DNA from: Bacteroidota bacterium
GTDB lineage: Bacteria; Bacteroidota; Bacteroidia; AKYH767-A; 2013-40CM-41-45
Length of the DNA: 64,000 bases
Direction of reading: 5' to 3'
Assembly (NCBI GenBank): GCA_016708785.1
Contig: JADJFC010000009.1
Coordinates: forward strand, 151,235-215,234
The position numbers were made by a program, and so were the translations under genes. The notes under the pieces are model-generated. The model worked only from the letters and a program-made list of their open reading frames with translations. It made no database searches and had not been told where the DNA came from. The number at the start of each line of letters is the position of its first letter. The first letter of the stretch is position 1. Below are positions 1 through 10,360 of this stretch, piece after piece.

Positions 1-86
1 GTGAGTTTCCTAAGTTCTGGAATGTATTCCCTTCAAATATACTGTGATGAATTGTTGATCGAGTCCCTCAAGCTTGTAATTCAAAA

Positions 87-1598
87 ATGAAGAAATGTAT
101 TTTAATATGGTTTTTCTCCTTTGTCTGTTTGTTTGCAAACGGACAAAGGAGAAATGCTATTTGGTGTTTTGGAGATAGTTCTGGAATTGACTTTAGAAAT
201 ATTTCATCGCCATCAGTATTTGGAAGTGGCATGAATGCAAAAGGGTCATGCGCAACAGTATCTGACAGCTTAGGAAACTTGATTTTTTATTGTGCAACTC
301 CAGACATTGTGAATTTTAATAACGGTGTGCCACAATTAGGAGTTGTGTATAACCGTGATCATTACAAAATGCTGAATGGAGACTCATTGAGTTGCGAATT
401 TTGGTATCACGAAATGATTATCATTCCAGACCCTGGCAATATTTCACTCTACTATATTTTTTACATTGGTGTTACTGACTTCTTTGGTCTTCATTATGCA
501 ATTGTAGATATGACTCAAGATGGAGGCCTCGGAGCTGTTGTTTCGAAAAACAATTCACTAAGAACTGATATTGCTACCGATTGTTTGCAAGCTATAAAAC
601 ATGGAAATGGAAAGGATTGGTGGTTAATTTTCAAAGCTGCTCAGCCTGCAAATAATAATTTCTACGTATACTCAATTACTTCCTTTGGAATTCAACTTGA
701 TCATGTTGATAGTGCAGGGTTTCAGGGCTCAACGAATGGAGGAGATTTACGTTTCAATTCAACAGGAGATCAATTTGCATTTTGTAATTTAAAGGGGCTT
801 TTAGCTACTTATAATTTTGATCGTTGTTCAGGTTCAATCACTCTAAATAGATCAATTCATACGGAAGACCCGAATGGAAATTACCCAAACTTCTTTGATT
901 GTTGTTACTCTCCTAATGATTCGATGCTTTACGTAAGCTGTGCTCCTTACTATAGTTCATTTGATACTACTCAGATTTATGTTTATCAATTCCGACTTTG
1001 GATGCCTAATGTTTATGCCTCAAAGCTAGTTGTATGGACTGTTCCATATCCGAATTTCCCAGGAGCAGTTCGGCTTGCTCCGGATAACAAGATATATATC
1101 GCTAGCGTTTCAACTCCATATCCGAATGATAGCTCAACATTTTATACGGAGAATATGAATCTTACAGTAATTAACCAACCAAATCGGGTTGGAGCTTTAG
1201 CTTGTGATATTCAGCCTTACAGTTTTTATCTTGGCGGTAAGAGAACTTACCTTGGTTTACCAAATAACCCCAACTATGACCTTGGGCCACTGGTAGGCAG
1301 CCTCTGTGATACCATCAATACAGTTGTTGAACCAATAGAAATTAGTAGTCCTGCTTTAAATCTCTCTTACCAATCGGCATGGCAAAGTGTGATCGTTAAT
1401 GCAAGCAAATTGAAAGGAACTAAAGTCAAGATTTATCTAACGGATATTTCCGGAAGAATTCTTTTTGTTGATGAAGGAAAAACTAATGCAGGATATTTTT
1501 CGAAGAATATTCCGATGGATAATTTTGCAGCAGGAATTTATTTGGTGACGATTGTTACGGAGAAAGAAAAAATTTCGGGGAAGATTGTGAAGGAGTAA
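87..1598 (+). CDS. Secreted T9SS cargo protein with C-terminal type A sorting domain
   Basis: Intact 503-residue protein. It has a cleavable signal peptide (MKK, then a hydrophobic stretch ending in FANGQ near residue 20). The last 75 or so residues fit a T9SS type A sorting domain: a beta-rich segment with DISGRI, then AAGIYLVTI and a basic C-terminus. The middle has segments such as RLAPDNKIYIAS, typical of Bacteroidota proteins with beta-propeller-like WD40/PD40 repeats. The family is known for export across the outer membrane through the Por machinery; the cargo's own role is unknown. The ATG at 87 is chosen because the signal peptide follows at once. It is one of few long genes here without a frameshift, unlike the decayed related genes downstream. 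Confidence 0.85.
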   Translation: MKKCILIWFFSFVCLFANGQRRNAIWCFGDSSGIDFRNISSPSVFGSGMNAKGSCATVSDSLGNLIFYCATPDIVNFNNGVPQLGVVYNRDHYKMLNGDSLSCEFWYHEMIIIPDPGNISLYYIFYIGVTDFFGLHYAIVDMTQDGGLGAVVSKNNSLRTDIATDCLQAIKHGNGKDWWLIFKAAQPANNNFYVYSITSFGIQLDHVDSAGFQGSTNGGDLRFNSTGDQFAFCNLKGLLATYNFDRCSGSITLNRSIHTEDPNGNYPNFFDCCYSPNDSMLYVSCAPYYSSFDTTQIYVYQFRLWMPNVYASKLVVWTVPYPNFPGAVRLAPDNKIYIASVSTPYPNDSSTFYTENMNLTVINQPNRVGALACDIQPYSFYLGGKRTYLGLPNNPNYDLGPLVGSLCDTINTVVEPIEISSPALNLSYQSAWQSVIVNASKLKGTKVKIYLTDISGRILFVDEGKTNAGYFSKNIPMDNFAAGIYLVTIVTEKEKISGKIVKE

Positions 1599-1754
1599 AC
1601 AAAGTCTGAATCGGGATTTAGTTGATATGCGGATTGCACAGATTGCGATTTGCTAATTTAAACAGCACGTATCCTGAAAATGTTTTAATCTGCTTAATCC
1701 CGGTGCTGACACTTTTCTGACAAGCCCCGCTCGATAACTGACAAGGGTTTACGC

Positions 1755-1800
1755 GAAAAAAAAACCGGACAACTCAGTGAATTTCTTGGAGTTGTCCGGT
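1755..1800 (-). terminator. Rho-independent terminator-like hairpin, minus strand
   Basis: A perfect 12-base stem (ACCGGACAACTC at 1764-1775 pairing with GAGTTGTCCGGT at 1789-1800) has a 13-base loop. On the minus strand a run of about nine T residues follows immediately. Polarity therefore points leftward, against the gene at 87-1598, although the hairpin could also act on plus-strand transcripts. No minus-strand gene lies upstream to be terminated, so it may be a boundary element left by the mobile repeat that starts four bases later. Confidence 0.6.
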
Positions 1801-1803
1801 TCT

Positions 1804-2360
1804 GTACAGTGGAGCAGACAAAAGTCGAACCTTTGATGGGGATATTGGAGAACGACAATTTGAAGGAATACACACAGCAAGTACCAACAGCGAAATATTG
1901 AATTGGCCCTTTTTGGAATTCTTGCTTTGCTTAACTGCATCAAGCAAGGATGCCAAATTGTTATCCTAATTCCAAATGACCAAATTTTGAAAGCAACACT
2001 TTTTTCCCACCTATCCATTCTGAGAATCACCAGCCACAAATGGATTGGACATTTCTGGAAACATATAAAAGTGCGGAAGGAGGAGAATACAGGAAGTGAT
2101 GAGTTTTGCAGAGGTCAATTAGCGATTAGAATTGAAAGTGGATTAAATTTTTTCATTTTAAGTTAAAAAATCTTTTGTTCTTACTAATTTGCACGATTCA
2201 AACCCGCTCGAGACCTCAATCTCAATTTATTAGAAGCTATTAAGCTCATTGCAAGAATGAGGCTCTTTATTTGCATTAAGAACTTAGGAGACGGGGGTTT
2301 GAGATTGATTCGCTCGCGCTAAGAAGGTTTGGAGAGATCGCGAAGAGTGGCCTTGCGGAA
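1804..2360 (+). repeat. Dispersed repeat copy A with dead tyrosine recombinase C-terminus
   Basis: One of three related copies (others at 5900 and 9577). All begin with GTACAGTGGAGCAGAC and end near a TGCGGAA motif. The plus-strand frame at about 1990-2090 matches the C-terminal catalytic end of a Bacteroidota tyrosine recombinase: SILRITSHKWIGHFWKHIKV. The usual ITGHK is ITSHK, and the tyrosine nucleophile in FLKYIKV is replaced by histidine (WKHIKV). The copy therefore cannot encode an active enzyme. A hairpin region with a GATTCAAACCCGCTC motif lies in the last 150 bases. Alternatives are a decayed integrative element end or a repetitive extragenic element that captured an integrase fragment. 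Confidence 0.6.
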
Positions 2361-2573
2361 GTAGGGCGTACTGCAATAATATTATAATTCCAACCTCTTA
2401 TTGATTGTGAAATCTAAAGACGGACAAGATGGTTCTAAATGGAAAATAAGTACGCTCATTCTGTTGATAAATTATTCTTTCTTGATATATAATTCAAAAT
2501 TCTTCAATGAAATTTTCTAGTTGAAAATTAAACCAATTAGTACCTCAATAAGATTTTTATCAAAACTAAAAAC

Positions 2574-3955
2574 ATGAAACAGAGTATCACTACTTTTATT
2601 GATTCTCAAAATTACGTTTGCTGGTGTATCGGTGATCGAGAATGTATGTTGATTGTATGGTTGATATTATTAATGAGCAGAACAATGGCAATTCAGGCCA
2701 GGCTCAAATTAATAATACCCACCACAATTGTGCATGTCTTACGTCGCCTTGCCGTTTGGATCAAGGGTGATGGGCAATGCTACACTAGAAAATGTATTAT
2801 CTGACATGGTCGTTGTTTTCCACAATGCAGGAATTAAAGTCGCGCTGGTAGGTGCATCAACCTTTTTAATGACAACTCCACTTGGACTGATCCACGTAAA
2901 TATCCGAGGGTATTTCAGTACGGATGAAACTAATGTGCTCCAAAAGTATCACCAATGTTAACCTGAGGCAGTTTCAGTGTAAAAGCTACAGCTGAAATTG
3001 CAAACTCAACTTCATACATTTGTTGATTACAATTCAACCCATGCAGGAAAATAGATGTCTAAGTCTTGAATATGAATATTGGAATCTTCCCGGATAAGCC
3101 TACAAATCCTACGACGCGATCGAGCAGCAGAATATCAAAATCATAAAATATTCTGTACAGTAGCAGATCATAAAGATAACAGTACATATCCATTACTGAA
3201 GATTATCTTGCTTCAGAATGCTCTCCTAACCGCATCAGGTCCGTGTCATAACAGAACTACCTTGTATCGAAGGAACTGACTGGTTGAGTGACACAGAATT
3301 TTGATCACTTATAATGCACTAACACAGCTAATTTATTTACAAGAAGCAAGAGATCAACATATTAGGGTCGGACCACTAAATCCAATACGGAAATATAATA
3401 ATTTTTCAGAAACAAAATGCAACAATTGGCCTGTCTTATCCATGGTTCGTAAATGCCCAACCAGGAAAATGCATGGGGCGGTTTTTGGGAGGCTTAATGG
3501 GCAGTCCTTCCAACGGCTGGGAAAGTTGATGATGTGTATTTTAATGATTATGTAGCAGCGATTGGATCTACAGCCTGTCCGTTGTGGATGTACATTTTCA
3601 AATGGCAACAATTTGGATCTTAAATATCATGTGGTTTACGTATACATTATTGGCTGATCGCAACATACCACTCTGGCTTTGGCGGAAAGGTAGGACAAAA
3701 GCCCTCGATCTTTATAGAAGTCCATCCTAATCCTTCAAGACTATATAAATTTGACATATTCAATTGATGACCTCTGGAGTAAAGCAACCTTTACAATTTA
3801 TTCTGTCGATGGAAAACTATTTTCGAGACTCCGCTAAATCCGGAAACTTGATCCTTAAAAATCGAACGGAAAACACCTTATAAGCCCGGAATTTATTTCT
3901 GCAAACTAATTGTTGTTAATAATTTATTGATGAGCATCCAGACCCTACTCCTTGA
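2574..3955 (+). pseudogene. Decayed secreted-protein gene, EYEYW paralog 1, with T9SS-like end
   Basis: No frame stays open beyond about 85 codons, but recognisable pieces occur in order. There is a Met-Lys start at 2574, an EYEYW motif near 3070, a VHPNPS segment near 3720, and a C-terminal FTIYSVDGKLFSR...PGIYFCKLIVVN block at 3790-3925, which is a T9SS type A sorting domain read across frames. The EYEYW block and a CGLxI segment recur in the gene at 6273-7790, so the two are paralogs. Decay or many indel errors interrupt it. The function of the family is not recognised. Confidence 0.45.
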
Positions 3956-3985
3956 ATAATCTGAGGATATATATTTCTGATTATC

Positions 3986-5224
3986 TTGGTGGATTACCTC
4001 ATTAGGTACTCAGGGCAGACAACTTTTGAAAGCTGTATTCATACCATTGGAAACAAATCGGTGCAGAATACAGCTTTCCTCCAGGGTTATCCTCAGCACA
4101 AAATTGATGACTGCGGTCATGCGATGGTTATATTCAGTTTATCCGAATTGATGATTCAGGTGATACCATAAGGACCTTTAACATTCCTAATTTGGGAAAA
4201 TGAACAGGGACCTGTATCAACTCTGTTTCCAATGACCAACATTTGGCTTGCTGCTAATAATACCAACGGCATCACAAATCAAGTCGCATTAATTAATTCA
4301 GATACACTTGGAAATATTTTGTCTTATGTCTTAAGCGATCCATTGCATGATTACAGTGCGAATGCTATGATAAAGATTGATTCAAATTATCTTATCACAG
4401 GAATGAGATCGTTCCACACCGACAGACATTTCCCGTGCCTAAGGCAAATTCTTAACTGGCTCAATTCATACGGCACTTAGAAAATTCTTGCAACGACTCC
4501 GTTTGCAAAATGTATATATTACAGGGCCAATGTTTGATCAGACAGAAAGTTCATTTATTTTTAAACAGACACTGCGGGAAATTTGTTTGGTCCAATGAAA
4601 TCATCTTATCAGATACCAAACAGGAATTGCGGAGATGCCATCTCAAAATTATGTTTACGGCTATACTATCGACTCACTTCAACATAACCACTCAATCCGG
4701 CTGGACCTGAATCCTTAGATCCATGTGGACTTCGATGGCTGATCGGAAGAAATGAAACTGTCAGATGGAAGAAATTGGTGAATTGCCCTGTCACTCTGTC
4801 AGTTCTTCTGGGAAGCCAGGTGGGAGACATTTTACTCTGTAAATAGGACTCCACTGGGTTTTTTTATGAAGATCACTGATTTAATAACGAACCTTTTCAT
4901 CCTCATTAATCCAAACACAAGATCTTGGGTTTCTAATTGTAACTACTTCTTATAACAACTTAAATCACTCCCAGTGCCTGGTATTTAAAACAGATTCTTT
5001 AGGTGAGATAATTACAACAATTTCTTCTTCTAAGAAATCACCTTTGAAATTTATCCAACCATCTAATAATTCATTTTGATAATGACTCAAGATATATTAA
5101 AGATTGAAATTATTAATCTTCTTGAAAAATACTTAAACAATTCAAAGAATCTTGCGATTATATAACTGGATAAGGAAAATGGAATTTATATTTTCAAAGT
5201 GTATTTGGAATTCAATAAGGGACA
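3986..5224 (+). pseudogene. Decayed repeat-protein gene with D-x-LG motifs
   Basis: Fragments in several frames carry repeated D(S)LGxI-type motifs: LINSDTLGNILSY at about 4290, DSNYLITGMRSFHTD at about 4380, and FKTDSLGEIITT near 4985. This pattern occurs in Bacteroidota secreted beta-propeller-like proteins that carry T9SS sorting domains. The end near 5180 (IYIFKVYLEF) resembles the last strand of a sorting domain. It is broken by stops and frameshifts throughout. The gene at 7810-9212 has the same type of motifs and the same position relative to the next repeat copy. No start codon can be defended. Confidence 0.4.
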
Positions 5225-5458
5225 GATATGGAAAACTTGATTAAAGAGGGATTAAATTTACCCACCCGACCACGAAAGAGAGGAACAAGTCGAAGCCTCA
5301 GAATCACTCAAAAAAAGAGGGAGGTCTACTCAAACAAATTGCTTAGTGAACTTTTTTTTATTTTTTATCTGCGATTTCTATGCGAAAGTCAAAGTCTTTT
5401 TAATATTTTCTTATTATATTGTCGCATACTTTACATGCTTTGCAAATCTTGCATCAAA

Positions 5459-5785
5459 ATGTTCGATTCAGAAAGTTCCTTGTCTACAAGAGTAAAAGAT
5501 TTCAACCTTGAAATAAAAAAGTATTCTAACAAAAGAAAAGTTAAAAACACCAATTCCGAAACCAGCCGCTATAAGAGAGTCATGCTCAATATAGCTGAAG
5601 GCGCAAGTCAAGTTTCAGCAATGCCGAAAAAGGAATTTTTATGTCATTGCAAGAGGAAGTGTGATCGAATGTGTCGCCATCCTCGAACTTCTATTTCGAA
5701 AAAGTCATCAGTGTAGAGACGTACATCAACTTCTATTCCTAGAAAGAAGAAAGAATTTCGGAAGATGTTCTATTCAATGATGTAC
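5459..5785 (+). pseudogene. Four-helix bundle (S23-type) protein, frameshifted
   Basis: From the Met at 5459 the frame reads RVMLNIAEGASQ. After a one-base shift near 5638 it continues as FYVIARGSVIECVAILELL. Together these match the conserved core of the four-helix bundle family first found as 23S rRNA intervening-sequence proteins. These small cytoplasmic proteins have no established biochemical role and often sit in variable loci or rRNA insertions. The N-terminal 30 residues are poorly conserved. It lies just before repeat copy B. An upstream in-frame extension to 5228 exists but is not family-like. Confidence 0.55.
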
Positions 5786-5899
5786 CTGTTGGTTAAAAAC
5801 AGTGTGTGAGTTTGGAAAATTCAGTTTGAGGCAGTAAGATCGAAAGTTCTTTTCAAGACCAAGTTTCACACTCACACTACACACCCACAACTGTATTTA

Positions 5900-6202
5900 G
5901 TACAGTGGAGCAGACCCAGGTCGAACCTTTTGATAGAGGATATTGCGAAATTGGCCAAATTTGAAGATTATTATTACATCAAGCTTCATATTGCGAAACC
6001 CTGAATTGGCCCTTGCTGGAATTCTTGCTTTGATACAACTAAATCCAAGATCCAAAATTGTGTTCTCATTTTTATAATTATAGTGGAGCCAACGCAAGAA
6101 TGAAGCTTTTGTTTTTCAATAGAACCCGTTAGGACGTGAGATTGATTCGCTCTGGATTCGCAAAGAGGTTTTGGGTGTATCGCTAAACATAGTCTGCGGA
6201 AA
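5900..6202 (+). repeat. Dispersed repeat copy B, internally deleted
   Basis: It begins with the same GTACAGTGGAGCAGAC as copies A and C and ends with TCTGCGGAAAA like copy C. The central recombinase segment is missing: sequence jumps from the part matching the first 160 bases directly to the terminal hairpin and TTGATTCGCTC segments. The copy is about 300 bases instead of 560-625. Conserved ends around a deleted centre resemble a MITE-like or recombination-site derivative. The boundary bases are from direct comparison of the three copies by eye. Confidence 0.6.
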
Positions 6203-6272
6203 ATGAGATCATTTGATATTTTGATTTGTATTGAAATTTATTTCGTACTTGCATAAACTAAAATTCACTGTC

Positions 6273-7790
6273 ATGAAAACTCTTATTTCAATTTATTAGT
6301 CTGACAGGTATTTGTACAAAAACATATTCGCAATGTTCCTGCTACCGTAGCAACTAACGAAGCCAAGCAAGAGGTAGTATGTAGATTGCTTTTGACTGCA
6401 TAATTGCAGATATTACGAGAATGGAAATCCTCTTGGTCTTGAAAACGAATTATTTAATTATTGCAGTCGGTGCATTCAATACATTGCACTTTTCAGACGG
6501 ATCGGAGGAGGCTCTTGTCTTCCTGGTGGAGTGTAATGGAGATCCTGTCTGAGGCTTACTTCTTTCACAATTGATCCTAGATCTGAAAGCAAGAATACCA
6601 GGATGACAGTAAGTAGGGGTCTTCAAAAACTGGTTTTATGGCAATTTCCCGCCTTCCAGTTAGATATTTTGATGAAAAAAAATGGAAACCAATTGTTTTC
6701 TTAACGATGCTTTGTCAAGGATTATGAATCCTCCAGACGAAATGAATGAACTAACTTTTATTGCTCAGAATTAACCAAATTTCTTTTGTAGGACGATAGT
6801 GTATAATTAACAGATTACAATGGAAGTCATGCTGGTAAAATTGATGTTTTTTCTGTTGAATATGAATACTGGGATCAATCCGCTTCGTCTAATTCTCAAT
6901 ATCATTATCTTTCATAATTCAAGCTCTAAAAATCCATTTCTTGTAAATCTCAGTATCATGAGACTATTGAGACAGAACTAAAATTAAAAACTTGCAGTCG
7001 ACAGGTTGCCAGGGTGTCCGTCAGCGTAAGTCAAGCCCAAGCAATCGATAAATACCTTGACAGAATTTTATTGGTTGACTATCGACATGTCCTTACGATT
7101 TATTTACTGGGACATCTGCAGGAAGCACTCACTGTGCCGGATTGTATTATTAGGATAAACATACTGGCAAACAAAGTCACGTTTGGCCTCTATTTTCTGC
7201 TGAATATCCTACCTCTCTTGGAGGATCAGTTGGCAAACTTGCGAAACCTCACGGCATATCTACAGGATGTAATGCAAATGATGTATGCAACGACTATCTA
7301 GGTTATTATGTTGGCGATGTTCCGGGCACAGGGTATAATCAATGTACAATGTTGAAAATGATTATTACGAGTCAATTACTTCAAATACTTTTTGCACTGC
7401 ATGCGGATGTACGGATTGGAAGAAAATAATATTCGGGACTTCTAACCCGTTTCATAATTTGGTTGATGGTTTATGTGGTTTACATATACGCTCATGAAGG
7501 ATCATTCTGTTGCGCGGATTCGACAGCTAACAGATTCTGCAAGCCAAGAATAATATTTTAAAATGAAATTCCTGAACTTATATTTAATTCAACGACAAAT
7601 GAATTATCATGCCAAGAAATTTATTAAATAATCAGATTTATATTGAACTATACAGTGTCCAGGCAAATTGATTTCTGAGTAAATTACAAAGGAATCAAAA
7701 AGTCTATCTTAGCGATTTAATCACTGGTGTTTATATTTTAAGATCACACTTCAGTGATAAGCCCGAAGAAAAATAATCAAAATTGCAGTT
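6273..7790 (+). pseudogene. Decayed secreted-protein gene, EYEYW paralog 2, with T9SS-like end
   Basis: The start ATG at 6273 begins MKTLISI, probably a broken signal peptide. Recognisable parts are VFSVEYEYWDQ near 6860, CGCTDWKK near 7410, and a sorting-domain-like tail near 7650-7790 (ELYSVQGKLI, then GVYILRSHFSDKP after frame changes). The EYEYW block and the CGLHI segment match the gene at 2574-3955. The reading frame changes at least six times. The pair appears to be duplicated together with its neighbour. Confidence 0.45.
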
Positions 7791-7809
7791 GCTAGATAAA
7801 AAAAGAAGC

Positions 7810-9212
7810 ATGAACAAATATATTCTTGCTTACATAATTTTTGCAAGTTGCTGGGTTAGTAAGGTTATTGCGTCTGATTAAATAGTGCCTTATTCACTTT
7901 GCATTACGTTATAACAGCTCTCTTAAGATTATTCCAATTAGCAGACAGTAATTTTTTAATCCTTAGTCGACACAAGATATTGGTAGTAATCCCAGCAATG
8001 GAGGACTTACTTGGTGTCACCAGAACGGTGATACCATCAAGACGAAATTATTAACTCTCAATTGCGGAAGTGCGTCGCCATTAGATATCATTTCACCTTT
8101 GATGGTTCTCTTTTATTTCCGGTACAACTGATGATCCGTTAGATAACACCTTTTCACACTTCATCTCGATTCGACTGGTTCATTGATTAGCTTTAAGTTG
8201 CATCCTTCGATCGATGCAGTTTGGCTTTCTAATAGTATTCAATTGGATTCAGGAAATGTATTGCTCTCAGCAACGTTAGTGAATGTTCCTGAATCAGTGA
8301 TATATTATAAAGTTAATCCTGATGGAGACCTCTCTTTTTATTACATAGTTGTACATTTCTGGACTTCTCGGAATTACTTGTAGTCGATTATTGAATGATA
8401 GCACATATTTTTGGTGCGATATGATTAACTCCAATTTCGCTCTATACAAATCTCAATGGCGACCTCCAATAAACACATTTCCTTTTACAACTTCCGGAAA
8501 GAATCATATAAGTTCAATTGCCATCACAGGTTCGCAATATTTGGTTATCGCAGGAACTTCTACTGATACTCTTGATAGTAATCACCAATCGGTTTGGGGT
8601 ATGAAGACAGATTTATTAGGAATGATATTATGGCAAAATAGATTTCAATCTACGAATCCCTACTGGAATTCATCGGCAATTTCTGCAATCGGAGCAAATT
8701 ATTTTGCAATCAATACTTTTATAACACTGCAACTACAAACGGAGATCATCCGCCTGTTTTAATTATCGATTCGAACGGAGACTCTATTCTCAACGAGTAA
8801 TATATTAGGCAATTATTGCGAAATTTCTTCAGGTAATAATAATTCAATCATTGGAGATATGAATGGTAATACTTTTAACAACTACAATCGATTCCGGTTG
8901 CTCAAATATTTATCAAAATATTGCATTTGAGAAATTTGATTTTTCGACTCTTATAAATTCGATCGATGATTTAAAATAATAAAAACACTTTAGAGGTTTT
9001 TCCTAACCCTACTAACAATCATTTAAAACATAATTGATGTTGATAACGAGTTAGTAACATTAGTCTTTATGATATTTCCAGAGTAGATTTCTTTTGTAAA
9101 ACCAAAGAAGATTTGGATACAACTAATATTCATGATGGAATTTATATGTTGGTTTTGGTTGACAAAAATCTTATTCCGCTTAAAAAAATAAGATTAGTTG
9201 TTTTGCATTAAA
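7810..9212 (+). pseudogene. Frameshifted secreted protein with T9SS-like sorting tail
   Basis: The ATG at 7810 opens a plausible signal peptide (MNKYILAYIIFASCW). The best-preserved part, 8183-8762, shows NVLLSATLVN, YYKVNPDGDLSFYY and WGMKTDLLGMILW. These are D-x-LG repeats of a beta-propeller-like exported protein. The tail near 8990-9212 reads VFPNPTNN, then after frame changes SLYDIS and DGIYMLVLVDKN, a T9SS type A sorting domain. Several one-base shifts are needed to connect the parts. It resembles the gene at 3986-5224 in motif and position. Confidence 0.5.
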
Positions 9213-9339
9213 ACAATCAGGATCAGAGATACAGAACCAAAGATACCCGCTCGGCGATTTCTTTAGCGTCAATACTCCGCACTTTACATACTCCAGCTGC
9301 GAAGATTTTTTTCAATCCTTTGCTTTTAGCACTGTGCGA

Positions 9340-9576
9340 TTTTAATCACGCGGTATGTGATTGTGTTTCAATAAGTACACGGTTATGTTAATCATTTGAC
9401 TCACTTGCACTGTTTCTGTTTCATTGCTTCGTGTAAAATGAGAAACAGTTTGAGAAACAAGTGACTGAACATGGCGCGGCATCTTACTCGCACTGTTGCT
9501 GTTTCTGCTTTTGAAAAGGTCTGAGATCAGAACAGAACGAGTGAACAGTAAAATACTGTTCACTCACACTGTTCAT
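9340..9576. repeat. Cluster of nested inverted repeats
   Basis: Two long imperfect palindromes lie side by side with no coding signal. One spans about 9400-9465, with CACTTG/CAAGTG outer arms and ACTGTTTCT/AGAAACAGT inner arms. The other spans about 9532-9575, with a perfect GAGTGAACAGTA/TACTGTTCACTC stem around AAA and an outer GAACAG/CTGTTC stem. The second ends directly at the start of repeat copy C. The sequence repeats CTGTTTC and CTGTTCA many times. It could be a transcription terminator, a REP-like element, or the end of a mobile element. Confidence 0.5.
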
Positions 9577-10201
9577 GTACAGTGGAGCAGACAAGGTCGA
9601 ACCTTTTGATGGGGATTTGGCGAAATTGGATCAAATTTGATGGATATTATAGCAAGTACCAAATTGCGAAGTATTGAATTGGCTCTTTTGGGAATTCTTG
9701 CTGACTTAAAGCATTCAGCAAGCATGCCAAATTGTTATCTTCAATACGAATGACCAAATTGCTGGGGAGCTGACAAATCTGACCACGCAAACTGCCCGCC
9801 AGAGTTTTGAGACCAAACTCTACCAACAGGGATTCCAGTTTATATCCATTCTTAGAATCACCGGTCACAAATCGGAGTGGACATTTCTGAAATATATAAA
9901 AGTGTCGAAGGTGGAGCATACAGGAAGTTGATGGAGTTTTGCAAGAGGTCGAATAGCAATTAGAAATGAAAGTGAGATTAAATTTTTCATTTAAGTTAAA
10001 GAGAACCTTTTTGCTCTTATCAATTTGTACAGCGATTCAAACCCGCTCAGGAACTCCAATTTCAATTCATTGAAGCCTTAGCCTCCCTCATGAATGAGGC
10101 TTAATGCTTTCTATGGAGACGTTAGGACGCGGGATTGATTCGCTCAGGATTCGCTAAGAGGGATTTGGGTGTTTCGCTAAGACTTGGTGTCTGCGGAAAA
10201 A
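9577..10201 (+). repeat. Dispersed repeat copy C with near-complete integrase C-terminus
   Basis: The longest copy. The plus frame at about 9740-9925 reads TARQSFETKLYQQGF, then SILRITGHKSEW and TFLKYIKVSKVEHTG. This is the C-terminal catalytic domain of a Bacteroidota tyrosine recombinase with the arginine of TAR, the GH histidine and the tyrosine nucleophile present. The HTAR histidine is glutamine (TQTAR). No upstream N-terminal or core-binding domain exists, so it is a fragment. The last 180 bases hold an AGCCTC/GAGGCT hairpin and paired GATTCAAACCCGCTC and TTGATTCGCTC motifs. Confidence 0.65.
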
Positions 10202-10360
10202 CAATATCAACTTTTAAGAGCCAGGAAGGTTTTCTCAATGTTTCAGTCCTGATCGCATTTTTTTTGGATTATTGTTAAAGTTGCAAATCAATATTTTAAT
10301 TCGAAATAATTATCTACATTTCGAAATCAATTTTCACTCTTTCAATTAACCTAACTATTT

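Noticed and set aside
1749..2039. Minus-strand frame of 96 codons and related frames at 5897-6097 and 9647-9919
   Set aside because: They are antisense to the recombinase-derived repeats, have no start or composition support, and are open only because the repeat is shared.
5228..5458. N-terminal extension of the four-helix bundle gene
   Set aside because: The frame is open, but its Arg- and Phe-rich composition does not match the family. The family-like part starts at 5459.
9342..9563. Minus-strand frame of 73 codons over the palindromes
   Set aside because: It arises from inverted-repeat sequence, with low-complexity translation and no family-like features.
1804..10201. Integron with attC sites
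   Set aside because: The repeats are 300-625 bases and carry integrase-coding sequence. No attC-like R'/R'' core sites or intI gene were found.
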